From Paulownia fortunei (taxonomy: Eukaryota > Streptophyta > Magnoliopsida > Lamiales > Paulowniaceae), in NCBI GenBank assembly GCA_019321725.1, contig CM033107.1, forward strand, positions 17,041,445 through 17,105,444: a stretch of 64,000 nucleotides of DNA. The letters are read 5' to 3'. Position numbers and translations under genes: made by a program. Shown piece by piece: positions 47,441 through 59,496 of the stretch; positions within the stretch are counted from its first letter, which is position 1, and each line of letters starts with the position of its first letter. The notes beneath the pieces were generated by a model. That model had not been told where the DNA came from. It searched no databases and saw only the letters and a list, made by a program, of their open reading frames with translations.

Positions 47441-48567
47441 ATTGTGTGTATTGGAAAGGATATATCTATGCTGACATATTTAATTAAATCAAGCATAACT
47501 TTCTCACTAGTAGTTGGCATCAGGTGATTCAAGTTGAAAAGTGAAGCTAATAGACAAATCTACAACTTTCATGTTGATCACTTTTTCAAAATCATGTACT
47601 ATTCACCATATCAAGCCTTGTTGGAAAACCCAAGAAAGTGGACCATCCTACTACAGACGGCACTAGACCAAGTTTTTCTCATGTCTGCATTAAAATTCAT
47701 CTTTTGGAAAAGTGGGAGGAGAAGATTCTAATCCTTAATGGTAACGATAAACTCGTACAAAAATCATCTATTAGGATCCTCCTTAGTGTTGTACCTTCTA
47801 TAAACATCTTAGACATGAGGAAGAAAGTTGCTTTCATAAAATTAGTTTTCCCAAGAATGAATATAGAATTCCCAAAAATGTATTTCAGGAGGTGTACAAA
47901 ATATTAGACAAAAAAATAAAAACAAGTAGCCATGGAAACCAAACAAAATGATAAGAATAATGATTTCCACTCAAGGGTTAATGCAGATGAAGTTGGCTCT
48001 AGTTCGCCTTCACAAGTTCAAAACCCATATCCTAAAGAATCCTCCAAAAAAACTGATTTTGATAATACTAGGAACATAAATTATAATTTAACTAATCAAC
48101 CCCTCTCTAAATTCCTTCATATCCCTGTCCAACAATTGGAGGAAAACTCCTCTAAAGAGCTTAATACTCTTGTTTGATCAAGCTCTGAATCTTTCAAATT
48201 CAAACCTAATCTTTTTAGAAAATCTTTCACAAAATCGATTTGAAACTCTATGTGATAATGACATTGAAGATGACTTCCCTATTGAGTGTAATGAATAATT
48301 AGTGAGTGACTCAAAAAATATCACTAATCTAATTTATATACCAATGTTGGACATCATTAACATGGAATATGAGCCACCAGTTATGGAGGGGATTTAGGTT
48401 CATAATGCCAGACCCAAAATCTTTGAAAATATTCAAGATAAATTAGAACATCCTGGGAGTCATTCTGGTGATGAAAATATTGAGGGAAATGAGTAATCTA
48501 AACATAAAAATCACCGAAAGAAAAAAATAGACTCCTAGGCTCGACATGGCCAAATAAAACACATTAT
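47441..48567 (+). other. LTR-like remnant and probable LINE ORF1/ORF2 spacer
   Basis: 47441-47640 has 'aaatctacaactttcatgttgatcac', a pattern common in gypsy LTRs, but I cannot place it in a family seen here. From about 47640 to 48180 there are short open frames; the one at 47932-48177 is 81 codons, low in complexity and rich in N, S and K. They precede the LINE endonuclease and may be the decayed end of LINE ORF1. I see no conserved domain. Confidence 0.4.
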
Positions 48568-51500
48568 GTGTTTTACTTCAAAATCCTTCTCACTACACCT
48601 CCCATGAAATGCCTCACATGGAATATCCATGGCATCGGGAATGATAGTTTAAGAAGGATGATGCGTAGAATTTATTACAAACACAAACCTTTTATAGTTG
48701 CCATTCTTGAACCAAAAATCAAACTTAGTGACCCGAGAAGAATGGCGCTAGAAAATTTGCTTTTCCAATGCCTTCTCCAATAAATCTGGGAAACTTTGCC
48801 TATTTTGGAAGAATTCCTCAAATGTCACTTTTAACTCAGACCATGAGCAAATCCTTGATGTAATGATTTCATCAAATTTGATTCTTATGCCTATTTTTTG
48901 TTCTTTCCTCTAGACAAAATGCACAAGTGCGGGGAGAATGGATCTCAAAGAAATTATGAGAAATTTGAATCACAAAAATACCCTTTGGCTTGTTAGCGGT
49001 GAATTTAACATGATTTTGTTTACTCATGAGCTCAAAGGTGGAAAGGCTCTCAAACTTTTATCTATAGAGGAGTGTGGTAACCTGATTTGGAATGTTGATT
49101 ATTAGATACAAGTTTTGAGGGCTCCTCATTTACCTAGATGAAAAAATTCGGCAACGTCTTTGATAGAGTCATGATTATATCTCAATGGTTTAATATATTC
49201 CCTAAAACTCGAGTTAAATAATTAAATCAATGATAATTTGCCGATGTCCTCTCTTGATTGAATTGGACACCAAAGTTGATAGAGATCCCACATCGTTTAG
49301 ATTTCTTAATGTTTAGACAAAATACCATAATATTTTTGAGATGGTGCATGAGGTTGGGAACCATCCCCTCACTAAAAGAGGCTTGATTGGATTCATAAAA
49401 CTATTGGTTATAGGATCAACTCAAATGGTCGAACAAATAATTTTTTGGAAATATCTTTCATAAGGTCAAAATTGTAGAGGCATATCTTAATGAGAAAGAA
49501 TATGCCTTTGATAATGATCCTACTGAGCATAACTTACTTGAGCTTAAAAGAAGTCAGGCACTTCTCTCACATGCTTCTACTATTGAAGAGTCGTACTGCA
49601 AATAGAAATTGACTTGTCGGTGGCTGAAGGAAGGTGAATGGAATTCTTTATATTTCACTCCCTTGTTAAAAAAAAGAGACAAAAATCCTACATTCATTCC
49701 ATTGAGGTTGAGGATGTTAAAATTTCTACACCTAAAAATGTTTAGCAATTTGTTTTTTTCTTTTTTGAACAACTCCTTACCAGAGGTGAATCTAATGTTG
49801 GGCCAGATAACCTATCTTATTTACAAACCATTCTTTCATAACCAAACTAACAATCTCTATGTTCTTCTCCTTCATTTGGGGAACTAAAAGAAGTCAGTTT
49901 TTGTATCTATCCAAATAGTGCGACTGGACCAGATGGGTTTCTCAGCACTATTTTTCCATTATTGTTGGGATATTATTGGCACGAACCTTTTTGATGAGGT
50001 TCCCATGCCAAGGAGCTTTACCACTACTACCATTATTGATACCTAAGACTAAGAACCCTAAGAAATGGAATGATTTTCGTCCCATCAACCTTTGTAATAT
50101 TTTAAATGAAATACTTTCTAAATTGCTTCGCAACAAACTCACGTCAGTGTTGCCAAAACTTATTTCTCCTACACAAAGTGGTTTCTTTCCTAGTCGCCTG
50201 ATCAACAATAATATCTCATTGGCTCAAGAGCTTACCCATTCCCCTGATAACAAATGTAAAGATGATAATCTCATAATCAAACTTTATATAACCAAGGCTT
50301 ATGATATGGTTTGGATATTTCTCTTTAAGGTTTTAGAGAAACTTGGCTTTCCCACTCAGTTTATTCTCCCGATCAAACATTGCATGGAAAATAGTTAGTT
50401 CTTGGTTCTTATCAATGGTCAACCAACTGGTTTCTTTAAGTCCACTAGGGGCCTTAGGTAAGAGGACCCTCTCTCACTTGTTTTGTTCGTAGTGGCAGCT
50501 GAAGTTCTCTCTAAAGGGCTTCACCAGCTCTTCATCAACAAACCTATGCTTCGATATAATAATTCTGGTAGCATACTGGTATCTCAATTGGCATATGTCG
50601 ATGATGTTATAATCTTTACCAAGGCCTCAAATATAAGTTTGAAAAAATTGAAGGATTTTCTCTAATATTATGAGTACATCTCACGACAACTTATTAGTAT
50701 GGAGAAAATCTTTCTCATAGTTAAGAAAAGGGCGTCATCTTTTAAAATTCAGCTCATAAAATCCTTAACTGGTTTTCCCTGCAAACACCTTCCAATTACA
50801 TATCCTGGTGCTCCCTTCTATAGGAGATGCCACAAAGGTGTTTTTTTATGATATTCTTGCCAAAATTCATGATCGTGTTGGTGGTTAGGAGATAGTCCAT
50901 CTATCTCATGCCAGTCGTTTAGAGCTCTATACCCCTATTTATCCTCCAGGTGATCTCAGACCCTAAATCAGTCATTAGTCGAATTGAGAGATTGTTTGCT
51001 AAATTTTTTTGGGGTAGTTCTGAAGGCACTCATAAATTCATTGGGTTGCTTGGCCTAAATGCAACTTTACCTATGGTGAAGGGGGTTTAGGTACTAGTAA
51101 ACTATTGGAAGTTATACACTCTTTCATTATAAAGTTATGGTAGATCTTCCGAAATTATGATTATCTTTAGGCTAGATTCATGAGTTTCAAATACTGTAAT
51201 ACAATGCTCCCCAATTAGGTCCCTTGTAAACCTAACTTTTCCCTCACTTGGAAAAGGCTTTATAGGGTTCAGACTGAAGCTGAATCTCATATTTTTGGAG
51301 AATAGAGAATGGTAGATATTCTTTCTAGTTCGATCATTGACTTAGGCATTCTCCTCTTAGTCAATTTAGGAGTGACAATTTATAAATGGAATATTGATAA
51401 ACTCTCTGCTAACTTGCCAGACTTCCTAGTGCAGGAAGTTGTCAAAATTCCACTCCCCAATGCTAAAACTAACTCACCTATTTGGAAATTGACTCCAAAC

Positions 51501-52870
51501 AGGTACTTTTCTACTATGTCTGCTTGGAATCAAACTAGACTCTCCATTTGAATCAAAAACTCATGGAGAGATTTAGGAATTGGGTGTTAACGCTAACTAT
51601 GTTAGTCTTTCTCTGCATCTCCTCCAAGATTGAATTCCTTTAGATGATCGTATGGTCCATAGAGGTTTCAAAATGCCTCAATATGTCGATGTTGTAAGCC
51701 TAAAGTTAAGACCTCTTTACATCTTTTCATCTAAGGGCAGCAAGTCGATGCCACATGGAACTTTTTTGGAAATATTTTTCAAAACCATCCTCATTTCACT
51801 AAGAGTGTTCGGCTAATGATTCAACATTAGCGTCTATCCTCATCTTTGAGAAGTAAGGTTCACACTAGATACATCATCCTTATGTTTATCTTGTGGTTTC
51901 TCTAGACTTCTCAAAATGATTCTAAGTATTGGGGAATCCCCTTTAATCACCAAAAGATCATCTCTAAAGTACTTGATCTTTTTTATTAAGCTCAAAAGAG
52001 AGGCCTCCTTGTGAATATTTTTGGAAATATGATTCACTTATTAAGGCCCAATGAGGATTCCACGCCCCACCAATTCGCGAAATGTTAGTTTCCCAAGTTC
52101 ATTGGCAAAAACCTTTATCAAGGATGGTTCAAGCTTAATAGTGAAGGGGCCAACAAAGAAAATCCTGGTACTATTAGAACTAGTGGAATTGTCCGTGATG
52201 CAAAACAAAAAACATGTCTTTGCCTTCTTTGGATCCTTGGGTATCACACCAAGCATATTTGCTAAAAAATTTGCAATCACCCAGGGCATTACTCAATGCT
52301 ATGAAAGAGGAATTCTTAAGCTTTGGATTAAACTTGGCGTATAAATTGTTCTTCTCCTTCTCCACCAGTAATCCCCAAGAAACTCGAAAATTCAATTTAT
52401 TTTTTCCAAAATCAAACTCCTCATGGAAAAAAAATAGAGCTACAATTCTCTCATATTCTTAGGAAAGGAAACCAGGTAGTGGATTTCTTGGTTAACCACG
52501 CTTGTATCACGAGAGAATTAGGCACATGGTTAGCAGCAAGTTTTCCAAAAAACTTAAAGGATCATCTCCCTCGATAGAGTCCAATTACCATACTTTAGAT
52601 TTTCTGCACATGTATAATTTGTTGTTGATTTCATTCCTATTATTTCATGTTCTTAGGTTGTTTATGCTTGAACTTACTTCTTTTGATATATTGGCTATGT
52701 GCATTTGGTGCCTAGTTGGCGCCAAGTTTTCTCTTACTTTGCCTTTTCTAGGCTTTTTTACAGTCTTTCCATATAAACTCGAAGATTTAGAGGTAAAGGA
52801 AAGATTCCCGCTACTGATGAACAACCAAGGCTCAACATCGATTATGAAGTTGAGTTGAGTGATGAAGAAT
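48568..52870 (+). pseudogene. LINE ORF2: endonuclease, reverse transcriptase, RNase H (decayed)
   Basis: A plus-strand plant L1-type ORF2. The endonuclease starts 'MKCLTWNIHGIGND' at 48604 and has 'AILEPKIKLSDPRRMAL' near 48705. RT: 'NDFRPINLCNILNEILSKLL' at about 50066-50125, 'SPTQSGFFPSRLINNNI' near 50165, 'LYITKAYDMVW' near 50283 (motif A) and the active site 'LAYVDDVIIF' at 50588-50617. A zf-RVT-like region ('DDRMVHRGFKMPQY') lies near 51640. The RNase H start ('KLNSEGANKENPGT') is near 52130 and its end ('GNQVVDFLVNHA') near 52470. The mean domain order and spacing match plant LINEs. Many stops and frameshifts. A hAT transposon joins at about 52880. Confidence 0.87.
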
Positions 52871-52879
52871 AAACTCACT

Positions 52880-55800
52880 TGTTTACTACTTAAAAAGTGA
52901 TGCTCATACTTGATCTACTTCGTCTCTCAAATCCTCTATTTTTACCAAATATTTTGATAAAGTGACACTTTCAAATAGAGAGATGCGAGCAAAGTGTAAG
53001 TATTGTTTGCAATCTTATAAATTTCAATCAGGAGGAAGATGTGGAGAAGAAGCATCCAGTGAAATTTGACATTGACCGTACCCAAACTCAAATGCCATTA
53101 TTCGCATCTTCCGGCGCCGATGGATGTAACGATCTTTCTTTATTTAAATATAATGATATTAGATGTAGAGAAAATTTAGATAGATTTATTTATGTTGAAC
53201 ATCTTAGTTTTAGTTTTGCAAATAAATTCTTTTTTAATGAATTAATTTAAACAACATAAAATCTGGCGGCTAACACTATTCCACGAACCACACTAACACA
53301 CATGTAAAAAATAATATAATAAAACTAAAAAAGAGTTAAAAGAAATATTAAATAATATAAATAATAAAATTTCTTTATGTAGTGATATTTGGAGTGACCA
53401 TTGGCAAATACATTCATATATTGGTATTACATGTCACTTGATTGATGATTCTTGGACACTTCAAAAAAGATTACTTGCATTTAGAGTTTTAGATGGTCCA
53501 CACACAGCGGTAATATTTCACAAATTATAGTTGTAATATTAGAAGAACATGATTTAGTTAATAATTTTTTTTCAATATCATTTGACAAGACTACAGCTAA
53601 TAATGCTAGTATTAATGACTTTAAAGCTGTATGTGAACCATCAATTGACGGTAAATATTTTCATATTAGATGTATATGTCATATTTTAAATTTATGTGTA
53701 CAAGATGACTTAAAAGCTTTAGATAATCAACTTAAACCAATTAGACAAGTATTTTCTTATTTATGGACACATCCACATATTAATAAATAATGGTTTAGAT
53801 TTTGTAAGGCCAACGGTGTGAGGCCTAAAAAATTTTCATGGGATGTTCCAACCCATTGGAATTCAACATATAGATTATTAGAAGATTTATTATGTCAATT
53901 TTCTTTACAAATTGTTACTACTCCTTTTCATTTATATCCACATCATTGGACAATATGTAAAAAACTTTGTAATATTTTAAAAATATTTAATAATGCTACT
54001 TTACAATTATCTAGTATTTATTCCACAACTTCTCATTTAGTATTATTACATTTTTATAATATTGCATCAGTTTTACATGAAAACATTAACTCCGAAGATG
54101 AAAATTTAGTAAATTGTATTTTATCAATACAATTGAAATGGAAAAAATATTTTTTTGAAGTTCCAGATATTAATTCAATTGCTGTTATTTTTTATTCTAG
54201 ATTTAAATTAGATAGTTTACAAGATATGTTATTAATTTATTACAATACTTTAAAACATTACGAAAATGATTATAGTCTAGATATAGGAAATATTATATTT
54301 AAAGTTAGAACACTTTTAAATAAATTTTAAAATGAATATAGTTCCAAATATGGCTCACAATCAACTCAAGTTGATATACATAGAACTAGTAGTAGTAGTA
54401 ATTCTAGGCTTACAAAAATACAATTTTTACTTAGGGAACGGACTAAACGTCCTCGAGAATTCTCAAGTTTCTAGCTATTTTAATGTTTCATTTGAGTTTA
54501 ATGAGACAAATAACAATAGTGACTTCGGTATTTTATGATGGTGGTCACAAAAGAAGCAAACATATCCAATTTTGTCTGTAATGGCGTAGGAGATACTTGC
54601 TTCGCCTGCCTCAATCGTTGTAGTGGAGTAAGTCTTCAGTGCGGGAGGTAATATATTGAATGAGAAACGCTCAACTTTGTCTCCCGAAAATTTAGAAGTC
54701 CAAGCTATTGGGTCCGCTATAATTGAAGGGGTATACGCAGTGGAAAATTAATTTTTTTATCAAACATAAATTTAACCCCTTTGATTCGAAAGCAATTTTA
54801 ATGATTGCACTTATTCAAGTGAATATATTAATAAATATAAAATCGGATTATACCTTTCGTGCACTCCAATTGTTGTAGGGAATGAAGCAATCAATTACTT
54901 ATCCTGGACTATCAAAACTCGCAAGCATCCAAGTGTCTCCTCTCTATCAGGTCCACAATACGGAATAGCAACACCAATCAAAAGGATTCGCTAGTATCCT
55001 TTTAATTGTTTACTAATCTAGAATCAGAGTAAATTTTCAAAAACAATAAAGATTGATTCTTTAAGTTCTTGAAACAATAATATGAAGAGAATAACAAGAA
55101 ACTGATTTTCTTTTCTTGGAGAGTAAAAATAGAAGATTTTAAACAAAATATTTTTTGCTTAAATTTTTTTGAATTGGTTATGTAATTTTCATCCCTCATA
55201 TATATAGGGTTGAAAATTTTAATCCCTTTCCAACTCTTGGAAAGTTTTTCAATTTTGAACTACTTCAAAATCTTATCTTGGAAGGATTCCAAATCTTCCA
55301 ACAACTATTATCTTTTCTCTCTCCTATTGTATGTGGACTAATTTGAGACTACATTAATCATCAAAATTGTCTACATACACTGTTGATATTAATTTGAATT
55401 CTTCAAATAATATCAAGATAGATATATATTATATATATACTATAATTATATTTATATATAAATTAAATCTTAGTGGCCGATTTTATCCCATAAAACTCGT
55501 CACTATATTTATTTATCTATAAATATGTTAATTAAATAAATCATATTTATTTAATTTATTCTCTTCATATTTTAGTGGGCTTCTTAAGTGATCCATATTA
55601 ATTTTGGACTTGGACTAAAAAATCCCCAAATCAATTCAATTGATTCAATCCCAATTTAATCAATCCAATTGATTAATTTAATTTACTCCAATTGGGTTTC
55701 CTAATCAAATTAGGTCCAATTAAATAATTCAATTACTTAATTGAATAATTTAATTTAACTATTAAATTAAATAGAACCCTTAATTAATTAATTGATCAGT

Positions 55801-57023
55801 ATCAATTAATTAATTTCCAACCATTGGATAAAATCTAAAATTAGAAATGTTACTTTCCATAAAGATGTGTGACCCTCTTAGATTCACTACTAAGCTAGTA
55901 GTGAGTTTGCAATATTTGCAACTTATGAATAACAATTATTCTAATTAATTAATCCAATTAATTAATCCACTTGGAATCAACTCCTTAATTCCAAGAACCT
56001 CACTATCCATGAAAACACCTAGCAAATAATCATGGCAAACTAGTCTTAGGTGAAATAGCGAGTAAACCTATTTCAGTTGTGAGTACCATACACGTACGGT
56101 CCTTTCGACAGCTAATCTCCTGATTGAATCTAAAGCATGGATTATAAGTCAAAACCCTAAATGATTCAATAACTATGATCCCATTTCAAGTTCCAATGAT
56201 TCTTGATGAATCACAATTCATCTTGCCTTAGCCAAGGTCTTTGAATCACGAACTATGAAAACACAGGAGATTCCCTTGTTTAAAAAAACAAGTGTCGAAT
56301 TCTATATTGGCCACTGACAAACCTTCATGCACACCAGTGCAACACCCAACATACCCAATTTGTGATTGTCAAGCAATTAGAAGATATATCAAAGTGCTGC
56401 AGGATGCACATAAGGCTAGCATCATGCCTCAAATTTGAGGACTAGTCGTGTACTATCACAACACAGAAATTCTTATTTCGACGGGTAAAGCCTCCAACTA
56501 AGAATTTCTTATGGGCCATGTTCGGTGTACTTGTTCCCTAACAAGTACCCATATATATGCATTTACGTCTCTACGCTAATGCTAATGGAACGTGACATCC
56601 TCATCTCACAAGCATGCATCATATGTGTGAGTCTTACTGAGCTATTTGATATCCCATCTCAAAAACCTCTTGACTCGGAACTTATTTAAGACTAAAGTCT
56701 TAGAGGCATGATCCATGATTGCCATCATATGCGCGACCATGCCCCGTAGCTAAATTTGATCTAAGGACTTTATCTAATGTGCAAAAATAAAAGATGCAAG
56801 ACATAAGATAAAGAAAATACCTTTTTATTAATATGATTCCCAAAAAATTTATCTTTACAAAAGCAAAATAGTATAATACACCCAATCCAATTAGGGCGTT
56901 GGGCATCCTACTCTAACACAAGCATGTCTTGATGATTGGATCAAAGCCTCTGTACGAAGACAAGGTTGGCTAGATTCTGAGGAAGATCAAGAAGAGGACA
57001 AGGACAGGAACCGGTGGAAGTGA
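52880..57023 (+). pseudogene. hAT transposase (RICESLEEPER type), split by a solo LTR
   Basis: It starts in a BED zinc finger ('IFTKYFDKVTLSNREMRAKCKYC', spanning about 52940-53010). Then come the 'RCRENLDRFIYVEHLSFSF' block at 53162-53220, a 'SFDKTTANNASIN' core near 53580, 'HIRCICHILNLCVQD' near 53660, and 'WDVPTHWNSTYRLLEDLL' at 53839. A clean open frame covers 53818-54330. The C-terminal dimerisation region is near 54540-54705 ('SPASIV', then 'SRKFRSPS' in a shifted frame). The copia solo LTR at 54706-56918 interrupts it after LEVQA; the frame resumes as CLDDWIKASVRRQGW and ends with an acidic tail and a TGA at 57021. Transposase would cut and paste the element. Stops and frameshifts elsewhere make it inactive. 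Confidence 0.88.
54706..56918 (-). mobile_element. Solo LTR of the long-LTR copia family, TSD CAAGC
   Basis: An inverted copy of the 2.1-2.2-kb copia LTR: it starts TATTGGGTCCGC (TGTTGGG expected) and ends CATCCTACTCTAACA. It is flanked by a perfect 5-bp duplication CAAGC at 54701-54705 and 56919-56923. Length 2213 bp, no internal region. Removing it and one duplication restores the hAT reading frame (LEVQA/CLDDW). Small open frames inside have no protein similarity that I recognise. Confidence 0.9.
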
Positions 57024-57726
57024 TTGAACCACGCCACTTCCTAAGGTAAGAAGGGTTAAAAGGTAAGATAACTACGTGGGATTTGATTCTTCTATACCCT
57101 AAGAGGATATGTAGGCAACTTAAATTTAAGTTCAAGCCGTTTTTTATTTTTAAAATGGTTTTAATTATATATAATTTAAATATAGCTAATTTTTTTTAAA
57201 ATTTAAGTGCAAATTGTTTATTGAAATTTAATTTTAAACTTTAAGATTTCAAGTTGAGCGTATGTTTTTTACTTTTTTACATTTATTATAATTAGAACAT
57301 TTGATACTTTAAATTTTAGATAACAATTATTTTTTTTTCAAATTTAAGTTAAAGTTTATTCATTAAGTTCAAAAATTAATGATATTTTTTTTGAAATTTA
57401 AGTTCAAAAATTTTCATTCAAATTTAAGTTTAAGATTTCAAACCCTTGTTTTTGTTTTATAAAAGTTGTAATTTCATAGAATTAATGGTTAGTTAAAAAG
57501 TTACAAAATTTTAAAATATAAGGCAAAAATAAAAAAATAAAAAAATTCAAGGGTCGGACTTGGAATCGAAACCAGCGGTTAACCAAAATCGGCCCTCCAG
57601 TTTTGAAATTGTACCAATAATCATAACTATCCTTACTGGTTACAGTTAAGGGTTGGGATTTTCCCGAATCGTGGAATCGATGGTTCCAAAGCATAATCGA
57701 CAGTTTTTAAACCGTGGTTAGGTCTA
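57024..57726 (+). other. hAT 3' non-coding region and right terminus
   Basis: An AT-rich 3' region with several copies of AAATTTAAGTTCAA-like words (57118-57440), then a GC-richer subterminal part with inverted 'ggaatcga'/'tcgatggttcc' motifs. It ends ACCGTGGTTAGGTCTA at 57726. This end matches the inverted terminus at 58308-58323 in about 13 of 15 positions, as expected for hAT terminal repeats. Confidence 0.75.
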
Positions 57727-57734
57727 ATTACTCC

Positions 57735-58323
57735 TTACAATCGTCAAACATCAAAAAATCTAACAAAACTTAAGCAACCTAGAACTAACACCGGTAATAG
57801 CTAAGGAAAGAATAGAGATTGCTTAAATTGATTTTTTGATAAATGATGAAAATTTAGTATATAGAATTGAATAATGAATAATTGAAAATGAAGAAATGAA
57901 ATATAAAAAATGATTTATTGAAAAAATTAAAGTAGTATAGAATATAGAATATAAAATTGAGAATGAATAATTAAGAGTAGAAAATTAGAGATTTGAGAGT
58001 TGAGAATTTGAGAATTGAGAGTTGAAGTGTGGAAAAAATGAAGAGTAAAGGGGTATTTATAGAGGGAAAATGAAAAAAGGGAACTTTGACCGTTGCCAAC
58101 GGTCATTTGGCCGTTGCTTATAAATTTTTTATTTTGTGTTGGAACCATCAGGGCAACCCAGCATGAATTGTCGGGCTGACCTGACGGTTCATAGGTTTGG
58201 GTACCCCAGACTCGTAACCGGCTCATAACTCACAAACTAATTACGGGTCCAAACCGTATACCCGTGGTCAACGGGTTTTGACCTATTGACCACGGGCCGA
58301 TCACGGGCCCGTGGTCATGTCTA
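57735..58323 (-). other. hAT 5' end and promoter region (inverted)
   Basis: In minus orientation it starts TAGACATGACCACGGGCCCG, the terminal repeat of hAT elements with subterminal 'cccgtgatcggcccgtgg' motifs. It then runs through 'gccgttggcaacggtc' and a TATA box (CTATAAATACCCC, minus strand, 58054-58062), followed by 'cttcaactctcaattctc', a leader pattern usual for plant hAT elements. No transposase start follows. It lies head to head against the right end of the hAT at 57726. Confidence 0.75.
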
Positions 58324-58530
58324 GGAGTAATACTCCTTTTTTATATCGTCAAAATTGTAAGAGAGTAGTACTCCTTATTTATTTGCTTTGGATTGTTGTA
58401 AAGGGAGTAAGTACTCCTTATTTAATTTCATGAAAACCTACTTGTAATTCATTTTGAAATTATTAATAAACAGGTAGGGGTCTAAGCTAAATCCTCTGCC
58501 TAGGCACAGACGGCTTTAATTAAAAAAATT
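58324..58530 (+). other. LINE 3' untranslated end with palindromic repeats
   Basis: Three palindromic words GGAGTA(A)xTACTCC lie at 58324-58336, 58363-58374 and 58404-58417, about 40 bases apart. Then follow 'aaattattaataaacaggtaggggtc', a 'gcctaggcacag' block and an A-run at 58522-58528. The end block matches the LINE 3' end at 801-880 (inverted), so this is probably the 3' end of the LINE at 48568, separated from it by the hAT. Confidence 0.65.
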
Positions 58531-58559
58531 CCTAATAGCTTGACGAGTATCTATGTATC

Positions 58560-59082
58560 CATTCCTAAACATACAAAAACAAAATGACAACCCCTTCTTC
58601 TCAAATTTTCCTCCTTTTCCTAACCCAAAACCCTCATCTCCTCAACCCAAGCTATTGAATGATCATATTGGTCGTACGTTTACTTCAACTCACTGGAGAT
58701 TCTCATAAGTGTTTATTATCAACTAGAACATCAAAAAAATCTCTTACAATAAGGAAGAACATTCAATCGCAACCAAATCTATTCTCAATGGAAAACCCGC
58801 TCTCGTGTTCAATAAAGCTGATTGGGACTCACTAGCGGATTCTTTTCACTTCGCGCCTTTTGGAAAGTTCATGATTGGCTACCATCTGTTCAATCTGCTC
58901 AAACAAAGATTTGTAGGTTTTGGTCTTTCCAGGCCTTACAAGATTAGTTTCATTAATTTTAAGCACATCGTCATCAAGCTTTCGAATGTTGAGGATTATT
59001 CACATCTTTGGATGAAGTAAGTATGAATTGTTGAAGGCTTTCCTATGAGAATCTTCAAATGGACACCAAATTTTGACATTAA
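58560..59082 (+). pseudogene. LINE ORF1, DUF4283-like N-terminal part
   Basis: A decayed start of a plant LINE ORF1 (RNA-binding protein). After a proline-rich beginning, the DUF4283 domain appears near 58770: 'ILNGKPALVFNKADWDSLA', then an open frame 58805-59020 with 'GKFMIGYHLFNLLKQRF', and finally 'PMRIFKWTPNFDI' at 59045-59080. It is cut at 59083 by a gypsy LTR. The sequence before it (58530-58560) resembles a short piece of inverted copia LTR. Confidence 0.75.
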
Positions 59083-59496
59083 TGCTACAACTTTAAGTTT
59101 GCAAACTCAAGTACAGGTTGGGTCAAATAATAAATTTATCGGGAGTTCGAGGTCGATCCACAGGGAAGTTGTTTGAAGTTTTCAAGATTATATTTCTTAA
59201 AAGATGGGTTTTATGTGGTTTAGAATATAAAGAAAAATTTATACTATAAATAAAAAATAAAAGTAACAAAAGTACTGAGTATTAGGGATCCGTTCTTGAG
59301 TTTTAGATAGATAAATGATTATTTATTATTTTGTTACCTCTTTTAAATATCACTATTGAAATCTATACACAACGAAGGTTCCAATTGAAAGATATTATCA
59401 AATAGCTTATGCATTAAGGTAATTATGATATTGTCTTACTGTTTGTAAATTCTCTCTTAACACCAATACTTGTTTATAGGATCAAATATTTATGTA
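59083..59496 (-). repeat. Gypsy LTR, 3' part only (minus strand)
   Basis: In plus orientation it starts TGCTACAACTTTAAGTTTGC, the inverted LTR end, and follows the LTR of 26700 for about 410 bases. At about 59496 it jumps to the gypsy 3' internal region. The rest of the LTR, including its promoter, is deleted. This is the 3' end of the LOG-carrying element. Confidence 0.82.

Noticed and set aside
57927..58226. 99-codon minus-strand frame
   Set aside because: It covers the hAT promoter and leader (terminal motifs, TATA box, CT-rich leader), so it is non-coding.
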